DNA of 64,000 nt from an uncultured Lachnospiraceae bacterium (GCA_910587635.1 CAJUNB010000018.1:62001-126000), one strand, 5' to 3'. Counted from the stretch's first letter, positions 26,992-37,175 are shown. Translations and numbers: made by a program. The notes: generated from the letters alone by a model not told the origin.

Positions 26992-28737
26992 ATGAATCAA
27001 AACAATGCAGGTACATGGAAAAAGATCTGTTATATATTTGACAAAAAGCAGAAGCTGAAAGCAGCCCTGCTTTTTCTTGTTATCATAGTAGGCGCTTTCG
27101 TAGAGCTGGTGGGAGTCAGTGCGGTGCTTCCTTTTATCAGTGCGGTGTTAAATCCTGATCAGATATTAGAGACACCGATTCTGGGAGATTTGTACAGAGT
27201 GCTGGGTTTTGTCGACATCAATGAATATATTGTTTTTCTTGGGGGAGCGATCATCGTAATCTATATTTTGAAAAATATATATGTCTATGTGATGCACAGC
27301 ATGCAGTATCGTTTTACTTATGAAAACCAGCGCAGGCTTTCTTATAAGATGATGAACTGTTATATGAAGCAGCCCTATCTGTTTCATTTGGACCACAACA
27401 GTGCAGAGCTGAGCCGGAATATAAATGAAGATACGGTTTCTTTTTTTGAAGCGATTCTGGCGGGATTGCAGCTTGCTTCGGAAGGCGGTGTCTGCCTGGC
27501 ATTGCTTTTGTTTCTTCTTTATCAGGATATATCCATCACCCTGGGTATCATTGCATTGGCAGGAGGATTTGGTATCGTTTTTATGAAAGTCTTCAGGAAA
27601 CGTCTGAAAGCAGCGGGAAAAAGAAGCCGGAATAAGCAGGGAAGTACAAAGCAGGCAGTGCTGGAAGCCCTTGGTGGTGTTAAAGAGATCAAAGTCCTGA
27701 ACCGGGAGCAGGTATTTGTAGAAAAATATAACGAAGATTATAAAGACTATGCAGAGAGTAATCGTAAATTTAAAGTTTACGGAATGATTCCCAAGCCAGT
27801 TATGGAAACAATTTCAATATCGGGGCTTTTACTGATTGTCTGTGTCAAGATAGCATTGGGGACAGAAGCATCTACCTTTATTCCGACGATTTCTGTATTT
27901 GCAGTGTCGGCATTTCGAATGCTGCCTTCTGCCAACCGTATGGCGGAATATCTGAGCCGGATTATGTTCAGTAAACCGGCTATCGACGCGATTTATCATG
28001 ATCTGAAAGAGATCGACAGACTTCTTGAAAACGGGAAAGCGATAGAGGATACGGATGAGATTACGTTTCAAAAGGAAATTATTGTAAAAGATATTTCTTT
28101 TCATTATCCGAATACTGAGAAAAATATATTTACCCATGGGAATCTGACAATCCCTAAAAATAAATCCGTTGCATTTATCGGGCCGTCCGGTCAGGGGAAA
28201 ACGACACTGGCAGATATTATATTGGGGCTCTTGGAACCCCAGGAAGGTGCAGTGCTGGTGGATGGTATGGATATCAGACGGGGGATGCATGCCTGGAATC
28301 GGAAACTGGGTTATATTCCCCAGACGATTTCTCTTTTGGATGCTTCTATCAAAGAAAATATTCTATTTGGAATCGACAAAGAACAGATCAATGAGAACAG
28401 ATTACAGGAGGCACTGCAGGAGGCCCAGTTGAAAGATTTTGTAGATACATTGGAAGAGGGACTGGATACAGTAATCGGGGAGGGAGGTGTGCGGCTTTCT
28501 GGCGGTCAAAGACAACGTATTGGAATAGCCAGAGCATTGTATCACAATCCTGAGGTACTTGTGCTGGATGAGGCTACGTCTGCTCTGGACAATGAGACGG
28601 AGGCTGCAGTGATGGAGGCCATAGACTATCTGGCAGGGAGTAAGACGCTGATTATTATCGCTCACAGACTGTCTACGATTCAGAACTGTGATCTTGTGTA
28701 TCAGATAGACGGAGGAGAGATTGTGCAGCAAAGATAA
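26992..28737 (+). CDS. ABC-type lipid-linked oligosaccharide flippase (PglK-like)
   Basis: 581 residues with the same architecture as the ABC protein at 5082-6863. An N-terminal six-TM exporter domain is followed by an ATPase with GPSGQGKTT, LSGGQRQR, LVLDEATSALD and IIAHR. Similar stretches in both (LKNIYV / LKNLFL after the first helices, ASTFIPTISVFAVSAFRMLP against STLVPQLAAFAVAAFRILP) show recent paralogy. It probably flips a lipid-linked glycan. Its last 65 bases overlap the end of the opposing gene at 28673-30385. Confidence 0.83.
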   Translation: MNQNNAGTWKKICYIFDKKQKLKAALLFLVIIVGAFVELVGVSAVLPFISAVLNPDQILETPILGDLYRVLGFVDINEYIVFLGGAIIVIYILKNIYVYVMHSMQYRFTYENQRRLSYKMMNCYMKQPYLFHLDHNSAELSRNINEDTVSFFEAILAGLQLASEGGVCLALLLFLLYQDISITLGIIALAGGFGIVFMKVFRKRLKAAGKRSRNKQGSTKQAVLEALGGVKEIKVLNREQVFVEKYNEDYKDYAESNRKFKVYGMIPKPVMETISISGLLLIVCVKIALGTEASTFIPTISVFAVSAFRMLPSANRMAEYLSRIMFSKPAIDAIYHDLKEIDRLLENGKAIEDTDEITFQKEIIVKDISFHYPNTEKNIFTHGNLTIPKNKSVAFIGPSGQGKTTLADIILGLLEPQEGAVLVDGMDIRRGMHAWNRKLGYIPQTISLLDASIKENILFGIDKEQINENRLQEALQEAQLKDFVDTLEEGLDTVIGEGGVRLSGGQRQRIGIARALYHNPEVLVLDEATSALDNETEAAVMEAIDYLAGSKTLIIIAHRLSTIQNCDLVYQIDGGEIVQQR

Positions 28738-30385
28738 TGGGCTCCAGTTTTATTGCCATGATAAATACAAAGACGGGGACAATCTGCAACAATACCCGAT
28801 TGTAAGAATCGTCCCAATTGAGCCAGAACCATTTACTATCTACGATACAGTAAGAAATGAGGTTTAAAAAAGCATAGCCGCTCCATAGAAAATGAAGGTA
28901 ATCCAAGCGGAATTCTTTCACGAGAGAAAGTGTCAGTACAATACCAAAGAAAAAAGCGCTGATTCCCCAGGAAGATGGGTAACGGAACATATTGCGGATG
29001 ACAAAGTCCACATTATCAATAATCGTATTGGCGTCCTTCAGGAAGAAAGAAGCAATAAATAAAAGCACCATTCCAGCGAAAAGGATGGTATATTCTGTAA
29101 AAAACGTTATTTTGGCATTTATCTTCAGGAGAAGGTCATGAATGAAATGTAAATACAGCCAGGTACCAATGATAATACAGGCTACAAAAAAGATATTTTT
29201 GTTGTTGGCAATAGAAGAAAAGGTGGCTTGCTTTACAGATGCATTCAAGATAACTCTGACATAAAACAGCCACCAGATCTCTGCAATGACGGCAGGCAGA
29301 AAAAGAAGAGACAATTGCTTTTTAGTAAATAGCTGTATACTACAGAAACAGATAAGGAAAAATGAGGCGAAGATAATACCGTCTTTTCGCAGCAATGTCA
29401 ATGCAGTAAAACAGAAAGATATGAGAAACATTGCTTCTTTGTTACCAAGTTCCAGGTGAGATACAAGGAAAGAAGCGGCAAATAAAAAGAATATATATGC
29501 CATGCAGTACATATTGGCAAGGACCCAAGAAGATGTGGTAATAAAAGCGGTAGAAGAAGCCAGCAGCAGTGTCAGAAGAAAACTGTATACGGTCGGCTTT
29601 GTGCTTGAGGAAAACTTCAGACAATACTGGTAAATTCCATAGAAAAAACAGACCAGTACATTTGATGTCAAAAATGCCTGTAGTTGGAAACACTGATCCA
29701 ATCCCCAAAAAGAAGTATAAGCGTTCAGCATCGGAAGAAATTGGGAGATATTTGTCAGTGTATAACTGTTATTACCTGCGATATCTTTAAAGTTATTTAC
29801 GATTGTCAAAGTGTGGCCGTAATTGGTAAAATAAAAAAAGGAGTCATAGCTGACAAAACTGTAAATAAAACCGCTGGAAGCCAGAAAAGCCAGTCCGAGG
29901 AAAAGCAGTAAAAAGGGAAAGGCTTCTGGTTGACCTAACTGGGATAATTTTGAAACAGTGGCGTGATGACGGAACGATTCTGCTACTGAAAGAGGAAGTC
30001 CGGTGGTGCTATTAGTTTGAAAATGAATAAGAATAAAGGTCAAAAGTAACAGAAAGATACCGATCAGTAATATCGTAAAGAAAAAGGTATAAGGAATTCC
30101 AAGCAGCAATAAAATCAAACTGGAAAATGCCCAAAGGCAGCTTCCTATGGGAAAAGAGAATATCATTATCCAGGGCATTGATAAGGTATTTTTTATAATG
30201 AGCAAAAAACCAAGACCGATAACGAACAGGAGGATGATGGCAAGCAGTTGCTTAGTCTGATATAAAAATACATTGTCATAAGCGAGTGCATTGAAATAAT
30301 TCCGGTTCAGAAACATGCTGACCAGAAAAAACAGAAAAGCAGTAATTGAAAAAATCAAGGCGCATTTGAGTGTTTTTTTAGACAT
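28673..30385 (-). CDS. Multi-pass membrane protein, possible GT-C enzyme or glycan polymerase
   Basis: About 570 residues from ATG 30385, which has AGGAGG eight bases upstream. About twelve hydrophobic segments. A large loop includes YDSFFYFTNYGHTLTIVNN and ISQFLPMLNAYTSFWG, with the acidic residue in a position that could be catalytic. No family was recognised with certainty. It overlaps the preceding - strand gene by eight bases, so they are translationally coupled. At its 3' end it overlaps the ABC gene on the other strand by 65 bp, an unusually long convergent overlap. Confidence 0.55.
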   Translation of the reverse strand: MSKKTLKCALIFSITAFLFFLVSMFLNRNYFNALAYDNVFLYQTKQLLAIILLFVIGLGFLLIIKNTLSMPWIMIFSFPIGSCLWAFSSLILLLLGIPYTFFFTILLIGIFLLLLTFILIHFQTNSTTGLPLSVAESFRHHATVSKLSQLGQPEAFPFLLLFLGLAFLASSGFIYSFVSYDSFFYFTNYGHTLTIVNNFKDIAGNNSYTLTNISQFLPMLNAYTSFWGLDQCFQLQAFLTSNVLVCFFYGIYQYCLKFSSSTKPTVYSFLLTLLLASSTAFITTSSWVLANMYCMAYIFFLFAASFLVSHLELGNKEAMFLISFCFTALTLLRKDGIIFASFFLICFCSIQLFTKKQLSLLFLPAVIAEIWWLFYVRVILNASVKQATFSSIANNKNIFFVACIIIGTWLYLHFIHDLLLKINAKITFFTEYTILFAGMVLLFIASFFLKDANTIIDNVDFVIRNMFRYPSSWGISAFFFGIVLTLSLVKEFRLDYLHFLWSGYAFLNLISYCIVDSKWFWLNWDDSYNRVLLQIVPVFVFIMAIKLEPIIFAAQSLLRLSDTQDHSSES

Positions 30386-31025
30386 TATCATTACCTCCTG
30401 CAATGGTGTTATAGTATTCTGATCCCATGACATAGAGGGAATAATCACTTGTCATGACGACGACAAGTGAAGATTGTTTCCACAGGGAATCCGTATTGAT
30501 ATATAGCGTAGGATAGATTTCTTCCTCAAATGAAGGAATCAGTTCTTCCGGGATTTCTTCAGTCACATAATCCATGATGCCGATACAGCTGAATTCGTGG
30601 GAAAAGTCAAAATCGTCTCTCATGAGAGAGAGAATTTTCTGGTGGGTCGATTCCGGTATGGGTATTGTTTCTGTTCCCTTGGAATAGAGAGAAAAGAACT
30701 TGGCATAAAAACCGGCTGAATCATCGAGAGATACTGTGCGATTTTTCAAAATTGGAAACAGGATATTATCCTGAAACATAAATTCGTCAGAGTAGGAAAA
30801 TAGATTGCCGGAAAAGGTACCATATCGAAATACCCCTCCGACAGTATCCATATAAAAATCAGGAAACATGACAAGAGAGTTATAAACGATATTAGAAGCA
30901 CAGGCAAATGTCAATATGGCAATGGTTAGTACGGAGAGAGTTTTTATGTGTTTCCTGTATAAAAACCGGCATAGCAAATAGAAAAGAAACAGAATAAAAA
31001 TGCCAGCAAAAGCTTCTTTGAACAT
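30378..31025 (-). CDS. Membrane-anchored extracytoplasmic protein, unknown function
   Basis: 215 residues from ATG 31025, with AGGAGG upstream; the longer in-frame start is less likely. It has two N-terminal TM helices and then a domain of about 150 residues outside the membrane (containing SYSDEFMFQDNILFPILKN). No known motif was recognised. Its stop overlaps the start of the next - strand membrane gene, so it is probably a partner of that protein. It is divergent from the gene at 31251 with a 225-bp gap. Confidence 0.55.
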   Translation of the reverse strand: MFKEAFAGIFILFLFYLLCRFLYRKHIKTLSVLTIAILTFACASNIVYNSLVMFPDFYMDTVGGVFRYGTFSGNLFSYSDEFMFQDNILFPILKNRTVSLDDSAGFYAKFFSLYSKGTETIPIPESTHQKILSLMRDDFDFSHEFSCIGIMDYVTEEIPEELIPSFEEEIYPTLYINTDSLWKQSSLVVVMTSDYSLYVMGSEYYNTIAGGNDNV

Positions 31026-31250
31026 GAAACCTCCTGAAATACTTGTCAAATTAAATCTCATTAATAACTGCAGAAAAATAAATGTCCTTTCATACCGCTT
31101 GTTTTTCTTCTGCGGTTATTATATCATGAATACCAAAGTTAAAAAATAGTATCGTCATATTTTTTCCTTTTCATAAAGATTTAAGAAAAAGGTTATTCTG
31201 TATCCTATAGACCGGATGAAATATAATGAATAAAGGCAGGTAAGAACTTT

Positions 31251-32735
31251 ATGCTGAAAACATGGAAAGCAAAAGGATTGCAAAAAAAGGCTGCAGATAT
31301 ATTCGGAATACTGGTGATTCTTTCCGGTATTGGTGTCAGCATCTATATGAATACAGTGGGCCGTTCGCTCTGGTTGGATGAGGCTTATCTGGTCTCTTCT
31401 TTGAAAAACCGTTCTCTTTTTCAGCTGACTGCAAGCCCGCTGGACTATATTCAGAGCGCGCCGATTATTTATTTGTATATTGTAAAGATACTGATGATGA
31501 TCTTTGGAGATTCGGAAGGTGTTCTGCGGTTATTTTCTATTATATCCTATGGTGCGGCGATGGTTCTGACTTATTATGTGTCCAAAAGGCTGTTCCGATG
31601 CAAATATCCGATATTGTGTGCGGCGTTTGTGGCTAATATTGATTTTCTGCTGCGGTATTCCAATGTCTTAAAACCCTATGTTTCAGAGGGCGTCTGGGTA
31701 CTTCTGGTATTCATTGTCTATTATCTGTATCAGGAAAAGAAAATACAGTGGTATACCATGGCAGTTTGCTATATGGTATTTATCTGGGCAGCCAATCCGG
31801 TCTGCTTTTTCATCGGCGGCGTGTTGACCTGTGAGTTTGTAACCGGTGTCTTTCAGAAAGAGGGAAAGAGAATCGCAAACAGTATCATAAGCGGTGGGGG
31901 TATTTTAGCAAGCTTTGCTGTCTATTATTTTTATTGGCTCAGGTCGGCGGCTACAGATGACTTTATGCAGAATTATTGGCTAAATGACAGATTTCCGCTG
32001 TTTCCTGTGAATGGAGAAAATCTGAAGACAGCCTGGAAGCTGATCCGTCGTCTGTTCGGTTCCTGTCATGATGAACTCCGTTTTCTTTTGGCCGCCCTTG
32101 TATTGGGAGCATTAATTGCAGGCATCTGGAAGAAAAATAAATATTGTATCGTGGCTTTGATCGGTTTTGCCCTTTCGCTGGTAGCATCTTCTCTATATAT
32201 GTTTCCCATTGCGGACAGGCTCTGGTGTTTTTCCTTTCCGTTATTTGCCATACTGGCCTTTTACTTTATTGACATGATGCTTGTTTCAGGAGGCGGCAGA
32301 AGAGGAGAATTGTTTGCGGTCTTTTTGATGATACTGCTCATATGGACGAATAGCGGGATACTGACTTACAGAAAGGCTGAGGAAGTATACTGGAAAGGAA
32401 ATGAAGCCAATCCTCTGATTGCCTATGTACAGGAAAATATTCAGGAAGGTGAGAAGGTTTACGTGTTTTATAACAGTATCCCGGTAGTCACCTATAAGAA
32501 TGGATATGGCGTCAATAAAATCGGGAATGTCACAGAAGACAATATCATCTGGGGCACTAACGTAGTGGCTGAGGCAGATGCAGATTTGATCTTGCAGGAA
32601 GAGAAATGTTATATTCTGACGTCTCAGGCGGATGAGGAGACGATAGGGGAGTTTTTACGTATCCTGGGAGAGAATGGGAGCTTGGAGACAGTGCTGGATG
32701 TATATGATACAAGGCTGTATTTGTTTGGAAAATAG
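31251..32735 (+). CDS. Multi-pass membrane glycosyltransferase, GT39/ArnT-like
   Basis: 494 residues. After one TM helix comes GRSLWLDEAYLVSSL and then QSAPIIYLYIVKIL, the DE motif and AP segment of the ArnT/PMT_2 group. About ten further TM helices and a soluble C-terminal part of about 100 residues follow. It is a clear paralogue of 35334-37175 (GRTLWLDEAMLAFSF, QSAPVLYLYCVKIL, FPIADRLWCFS in both). A possible -10 TATAAT lies at 31222-31227 but no good -35 was found. Confidence 0.75.
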   Translation: MLKTWKAKGLQKKAADIFGILVILSGIGVSIYMNTVGRSLWLDEAYLVSSLKNRSLFQLTASPLDYIQSAPIIYLYIVKILMMIFGDSEGVLRLFSIISYGAAMVLTYYVSKRLFRCKYPILCAAFVANIDFLLRYSNVLKPYVSEGVWVLLVFIVYYLYQEKKIQWYTMAVCYMVFIWAANPVCFFIGGVLTCEFVTGVFQKEGKRIANSIISGGGILASFAVYYFYWLRSAATDDFMQNYWLNDRFPLFPVNGENLKTAWKLIRRLFGSCHDELRFLLAALVLGALIAGIWKKNKYCIVALIGFALSLVASSLYMFPIADRLWCFSFPLFAILAFYFIDMMLVSGGGRRGELFAVFLMILLIWTNSGILTYRKAEEVYWKGNEANPLIAYVQENIQEGEKVYVFYNSIPVVTYKNGYGVNKIGNVTEDNIIWGTNVVAEADADLILQEEKCYILTSQADEETIGEFLRILGENGSLETVLDVYDTRLYLFGK

Positions 32736-32799
32736 GATTATTTAGGTGCATATGACAGGTGTTTATCGGGGCAGGCTTCCGGTAATATTTGCTATTATG

Positions 32800-33747
32800 C
32801 TATATCTTCCCCATCAACGCCAGCACCCGAAATGCTGCCTCATCCACCAGACTCTTTCGGAGTCTGTGGGGATAGAAAAATTTCTGCAGTCCATTTTTAC
32901 TTTGATACAGCTCTAAAAAGCTCCGCCGTTCGGGGCTTATTTTTTTCCCATAAAGGGTATAAAAATCATGGATGCCGTTTCTGATATTGGCACAGTGCCG
33001 GTCCATATGTTTTTGCCAGTCCTGATACCGTTTCAGCCCTCCGGCGTCGCCGGAGCTGAAGGTTTGGCCGTGGCGTCTATAGTGAGCCATGGGCTCTTTG
33101 TCATAGATGAGGGCGCCGTTCATGCCGGCTACCACCCAGGACATCCAGCAGTCCACCGCTACGGAAGGGGTGAGAGGGCCACTGTCGAAAGCCAGGCGTT
33201 TCAGGGCAAGATTAAAGCCCTGCGCCATACCCATGCCGGCCCAGGTACCTGTCATAATGACTTTTGCCAGACTGATTCTGGGCATCTCCTTGGGAGAAAT
33301 GGAAGGCCTGTCAGGCAGAGTGCTTTGTATGTTTAAGTTTCCGTCGCAGATATAATAGTTGTGGGTATAGAGGACGGGAATTGCTGCGTCATATTTTTCC
33401 ATATGAGAAACAGCTCGCTCTATTTTGCGGGCGTCCCATACATCGTCCTGATCGCAAAAAAAGTAGTAGTCGGCATCTTCCAGATTGTGATAGATAAAAT
33501 GAAAATTTTCATGAGGACCTTTATTGGTCCAGTCATAGTCCAGATCATTGAGCAGAATCAGTTCTTTTCCGTCGGGGAAATTTTCCCGATACTGTCTGAG
33601 TATTTTTACAGAATTATCTTTTGAGCCATCGTCCCGGACATAGAGTTTTAAATAAGGATAAGTCTGGGCGGCGATACTGTCTAAAAGAGCGGGCAGATAG
33701 GGCGCTCCATTGTAGACGGGCATTGTGATAATAACGCGTTCCTTCAT
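32800..33747 (-). CDS. GT2 family glycosyltransferase, rhamnosyltransferase-like
   Basis: 315 residues, cytosolic GT-A fold. MPVYNGAPYLPALLDSIAAQ opens the nucleotide-binding half, RDDGSKDNS and FCDQDDVWDARKI give the acidic metal site, and DCWMSWVVAG lies in the acceptor half. The FCDQDDVW signature is typical of the WcaA/rhamnosyltransferase group. Its start overlaps the stop of the GT4 gene by four bases (ATGA), so the two form a coupled pair. Donor sugar not determinable. Confidence 0.82.
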   Translation of the reverse strand: MKERVIITMPVYNGAPYLPALLDSIAAQTYPYLKLYVRDDGSKDNSVKILRQYRENFPDGKELILLNDLDYDWTNKGPHENFHFIYHNLEDADYYFFCDQDDVWDARKIERAVSHMEKYDAAIPVLYTHNYYICDGNLNIQSTLPDRPSISPKEMPRISLAKVIMTGTWAGMGMAQGFNLALKRLAFDSGPLTPSVAVDCWMSWVVAGMNGALIYDKEPMAHYRRHGQTFSSGDAGGLKRYQDWQKHMDRHCANIRNGIHDFYTLYGKKISPERRSFLELYQSKNGLQKFFYPHRLRKSLVDEAAFRVLALMGKI

Positions 33748-34892
33748 ATACCTTTCCGCCCTTTCATGAGTCTGAAATAGATACGTTCAATGCCATTTAC
33801 CATATCCTCATAGGGAAAACTGCGGGGAGGAACATAATCAAAGGCTTTGTCTCCTTTTTTGATGACACGCCGCAATTGCTTTGCCAGTGCTTTGCTGCTG
33901 CGGTTCTCAAAGAATAGACAGTTTCCATAGACAACTTCTGTCAGTGCACCGCCGGTGCTGGAAATAATTTTTTTGCCCATCTGGCAGGCTTCCAGTGCAC
34001 TCAGACCAAATCCCTCGGTGACGGAAGGGACCACCACATAATCTGCCTGCAGGATACAGCGGCACAGATCTTCCCTTTGCAGAGAATCCTGAATCAATAC
34101 AATATCTTCCAGACCGTGCTTTTGCACGGACGCTATGAATCGTTGACGGAGTTTCACCGGCTCGGCGCCGAGGATAAAACAAAACCGTATCGCTGACAGA
34201 TCCATTCCACTTTCTTTCAACATATGGATAGCATCCAGATAAATATTGATGCCTTTTGTCTGTCCAGGTCTGCCATAGTACAGGAAAATGCGTTCCTTTT
34301 CTCCCAAATGAAAATAATCCCGTAGATTCAAGGAAGATTTTTCTGCAATGGAAATATCCATCTCATTCACGGCATTGTAGACACAGACAACGTTTTTATT
34401 TTTACCGCAGTATTTCAAGATATCACGCTTGGTAGCCTGGGAAACTGCATGATAGATATCAAAAGGCTGGCGGCATACAAACTGTTCATAGAGCCAGAAA
34501 GCACTGGCATGGATAAGATCTTCCACCCAAAACCAACGGGGCCCCCGGACTTCGTGAACTGTCAGCACAGAGGGTTTATGATATTTCCTGGCGAGCCTGC
34601 TGGAGGCAAATGCCGGAGTAAAGATAGAGGCATGTACCACATCACACCAGGCGATATGTTCCTCAATATCTCTGGCGGGTATAAGAGGATGTCCAAACAT
34701 GGATTTCCACGGAAAGTAGTAGACTTCCATACCTTCTACAGTTTTGTGTCCCAGATATTCTTCTCCCACATTCCGGGCAAGCACCCGTATTTCATGTCCT
34801 TTTTTTAAAAGACCCTTCACCATATCATAAAAAATGCGTTCCCCACCACCTACATAGGGGTAGAAATGGGGGAGTACAAAACAGATTTTCAT
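33744..34892 (-). CDS. GT4 family glycosyltransferase
   Basis: About 382 residues, GT-B fold. It opens with KICFVLPHFYPYVGGGERIF, has a middle YYGRPGQTKGINIYLDA at the start of the C-terminal domain, and the EX7E nucleotide-sugar motif SVTEGFGLSALEACQMGK. It transfers an activated sugar with retention, probably early in building the lipid-linked unit. An in-frame ATG at 34904 would add four residues. First gene of a two-gene - strand unit with the GT2. Confidence 0.85.
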   Translation of the reverse strand: MKICFVLPHFYPYVGGGERIFYDMVKGLLKKGHEIRVLARNVGEEYLGHKTVEGMEVYYFPWKSMFGHPLIPARDIEEHIAWCDVVHASIFTPAFASSRLARKYHKPSVLTVHEVRGPRWFWVEDLIHASAFWLYEQFVCRQPFDIYHAVSQATKRDILKYCGKNKNVVCVYNAVNEMDISIAEKSSLNLRDYFHLGEKERIFLYYGRPGQTKGINIYLDAIHMLKESGMDLSAIRFCFILGAEPVKLRQRFIASVQKHGLEDIVLIQDSLQREDLCRCILQADYVVVPSVTEGFGLSALEACQMGKKIISSTGGALTEVVYGNCLFFENRSSKALAKQLRRVIKKGDKAFDYVPPRSFPYEDMVNGIERIYFRLMKGRKGI

Positions 34893-34904
34893 AATGTAGA
34901 CCAT

Positions 34905-35333
34905 CCTTTGTTGATAAATGCCTGCTATATAGTTTTTGATTGAAAATGTAGTATGCCCAGAATTATCTTAATGCTATCATACTTTAAAAAATAAAACAAC
35001 GTTGGAGTTTACATGATTTTCCTGATTTGATATACTGATAAAATAAATTGAGACAAAGGCTGTGGTAATTTCCTGCAAATGGGGAAAAGCTATAGAATGT
35101 ATAATTATTTGCTTTTGCGCAAAGGCTGCGGACATAAGAATTTCTAAATGTTCTAAGAAAGGATGTCAAGATGATAAGGAATCCTCCCGACAAGCTGGAT
35201 TATTCCTTATCATAAATACGCAATCGGCTGATATTTATCATCCGGGTTAAAATGGTTTTTATATATTAACCAATATAAATAACAGGGGCATAACAGCCCG
35301 CATCAGTGTAGAAAGGAAAAACGGAAATTCTAT
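34905..35333. other. Gene-free interval with one inverted repeat
   Basis: 429 bp between the divergent GT4 and GT-C genes. No convincing ORF. A 10-bp inverted repeat (GATAAGGAAT at 35173-35182 and its complement at 35202-35211) surrounds a 19-base loop without a T run, so it is not an ordinary terminator. A second short pair, GGTTAA/TTAACC, lies further right, near 35246-35272. The promoters for both genes must be here, but I could not fix one with confidence. Confidence 0.4.
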
Positions 35334-37175
35334 ATGGAACAACATATGAAGAATATATGGAATAACTGGAAAGGGCAGAGTATTCTGAAAAAATCGGCGG
35401 ATATCCTGGGATTTTGTATTATTGTTTCCGGGATTATCGTCAGTATTTTGATGAATTGTGTGGGCAGGACGCTCTGGCTGGATGAGGCGATGCTGGCTTT
35501 TTCCTTCAGCAAGCGTTCTTTGCTGGAATTGACAAATGGAGTCTTCGAATGGGACCAGAGCGCGCCTGTACTGTATCTATACTGTGTTAAGATTTTGACC
35601 CTTCTATTTGGTAATACGGAGGCTGTGCTGCGGAGCTTTTCTGTTTTTTCCTATATTGTAGTGTTGTTTTTAAGCGGGTATGCGGCAAAAAAGCTGCTGG
35701 GTGTCAAGTATCCCATTCTTGTGGCGGCTTTTCTCGCCAATATGAATTTTATTTTAAAATATTCCAACGAGTTTAAACAGTATCTTTCAGAATGTATTTG
35801 GGTATTACTCGTCCTTATTCTGTATTATTTTTATAAGGAAAAATCACTTGCCTGGTGGAAAGTAGGGCTTGGATTTATGATTTTTGTGTGGGGAGCGAAT
35901 CCGGCCTGCTTTTTTATCGGGGGTGTTCTTTTGTATGAATTTTTTTCCGGTATATTTGCGAAGGACAGGCTGTTAATACGCAATAGTATTTTGATAGGAG
36001 TCTGTGTTATGGCCAGCTTTGCTTTATATTATTTTTACTGGCTGCGGGGAATTGCACTCAGCGGCAGTATGCAGAGCTACTGGGAAAATGCCAGCTTTCC
36101 GCTGATTCCCAGGGGGATTGCAGATCTGAAGCTGGCGCAATCCATGGTGTATGAGATTTTTATCACGTTCCGGGAAGCCCGGATTTTTATAATTGCTTTT
36201 GTACTGGCTGCTTTTCTCATCGGTATTTTCTGGGAGAAGAATAAATATTGTACGGTTATTTTTCTGGGATTTTTGGTGACATTGTTTGCTTCTTATATTC
36301 ATATGTTCCCAATTGCGGACAGGTTGTGGTGTTTTTCTTATCCGATCTTTACCATACTGGCTTTCTATGCTCTGGATAAGATGGCTGTGAGCAGTAAAAA
36401 AGGAGAGCTTGTGGCGATCTTTCTTATGTTTACGCTGATGTTGACCAATAACGGTATTCTCGTGTACAGAAATGGGGAAAATGTGTACCAGGCGGGGGAA
36501 GAAGCGAATCCGGTCATCGCCTATCTTCAGGAGCATGTAAAAGAAGGAGAAAAAGTATATGTTTACTATCAGAGCATTCCGGTGACAAAGTATAAAATCG
36601 GTTATGAGACAGAGCGGATTGGCAATGTGACGGAAGATAATATTATATGGGCAGTGGATACATTGGACAAGGAAGATGCCAGAGAGGATATTGAAAAGGT
36701 GCTGGAAGAAGAGAAATGTTATATTCTGGCCTCGCATGCACCGGGAGAGCGTATCAACCCTCTGCTGGATGCGGCAAATGCCAACGGAAGTTTGGAAATC
36801 GTCATGAATGAACATGAGACGCCGCTCTATTATTATTGCGCCTCTCCGGAGGACAGTAAAGGTCGGGTTCGTTATGAGCTGATCTCCCAGGAGGAAGAAG
36901 GAGATACATGCTATGTGACAGTTCGGGTGGAAAATGTGGGCAGCGCCATTATCAATACAGAATATGACGATGTAAAAGTGGCATGCAAAGAGAGAGAAGA
37001 AATCGGCACAAATTTGTGGGGAAATCTTATACCGGGAGCCTATTATGATATGCCATTGCAGTTTGACTGGAACGGGGATACATCGATTTCTCTTCAGCTT
37101 CGTAACGGAGAGAAATACTGGTACGAGGAGCTGGGCTGTCAGCCTGTTACGATTACAAAAGGAGAATCGAGATGA
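35334..37175 (+). CDS. Multi-pass membrane glycosyltransferase, ArnT-like, with C-terminal beta domain
   Basis: 613 residues, paralogue of the 494-residue protein at 31251. It has GRTLWLDEAMLAFSFSKRS in the first loop, then about ten TM helices and a soluble stretch. It carries about 115 extra residues at the end (from about 500; GDTCYVTVRVENVGSAI), which look like a beta-sandwich outside the membrane. It overlaps the MBOAT gene by four bases (ATGA) and heads the + strand module that runs to 44540. The beta domain may bind the acceptor glycan. Confidence 0.75.
   Translation: MEQHMKNIWNNWKGQSILKKSADILGFCIIVSGIIVSILMNCVGRTLWLDEAMLAFSFSKRSLLELTNGVFEWDQSAPVLYLYCVKILTLLFGNTEAVLRSFSVFSYIVVLFLSGYAAKKLLGVKYPILVAAFLANMNFILKYSNEFKQYLSECIWVLLVLILYYFYKEKSLAWWKVGLGFMIFVWGANPACFFIGGVLLYEFFSGIFAKDRLLIRNSILIGVCVMASFALYYFYWLRGIALSGSMQSYWENASFPLIPRGIADLKLAQSMVYEIFITFREARIFIIAFVLAAFLIGIFWEKNKYCTVIFLGFLVTLFASYIHMFPIADRLWCFSYPIFTILAFYALDKMAVSSKKGELVAIFLMFTLMLTNNGILVYRNGENVYQAGEEANPVIAYLQEHVKEGEKVYVYYQSIPVTKYKIGYETERIGNVTEDNIIWAVDTLDKEDAREDIEKVLEEEKCYILASHAPGERINPLLDAANANGSLEIVMNEHETPLYYYCASPEDSKGRVRYELISQEEEGDTCYVTVRVENVGSAIINTEYDDVKVACKEREEIGTNLWGNLIPGAYYDMPLQFDWNGDTSISLQLRNGEKYWYEELGCQPVTITKGESR

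Noticed and set aside
35173..35211. Inverted repeat as a terminator
   Set aside because: The 19-base loop and absence of a T run on either strand do not fit an intrinsic terminator.
35062..35250. 62-codon ORF in the 34.9-35.3 kb gap
   Set aside because: No ribosome site, no domain, and it runs through the inverted repeat.
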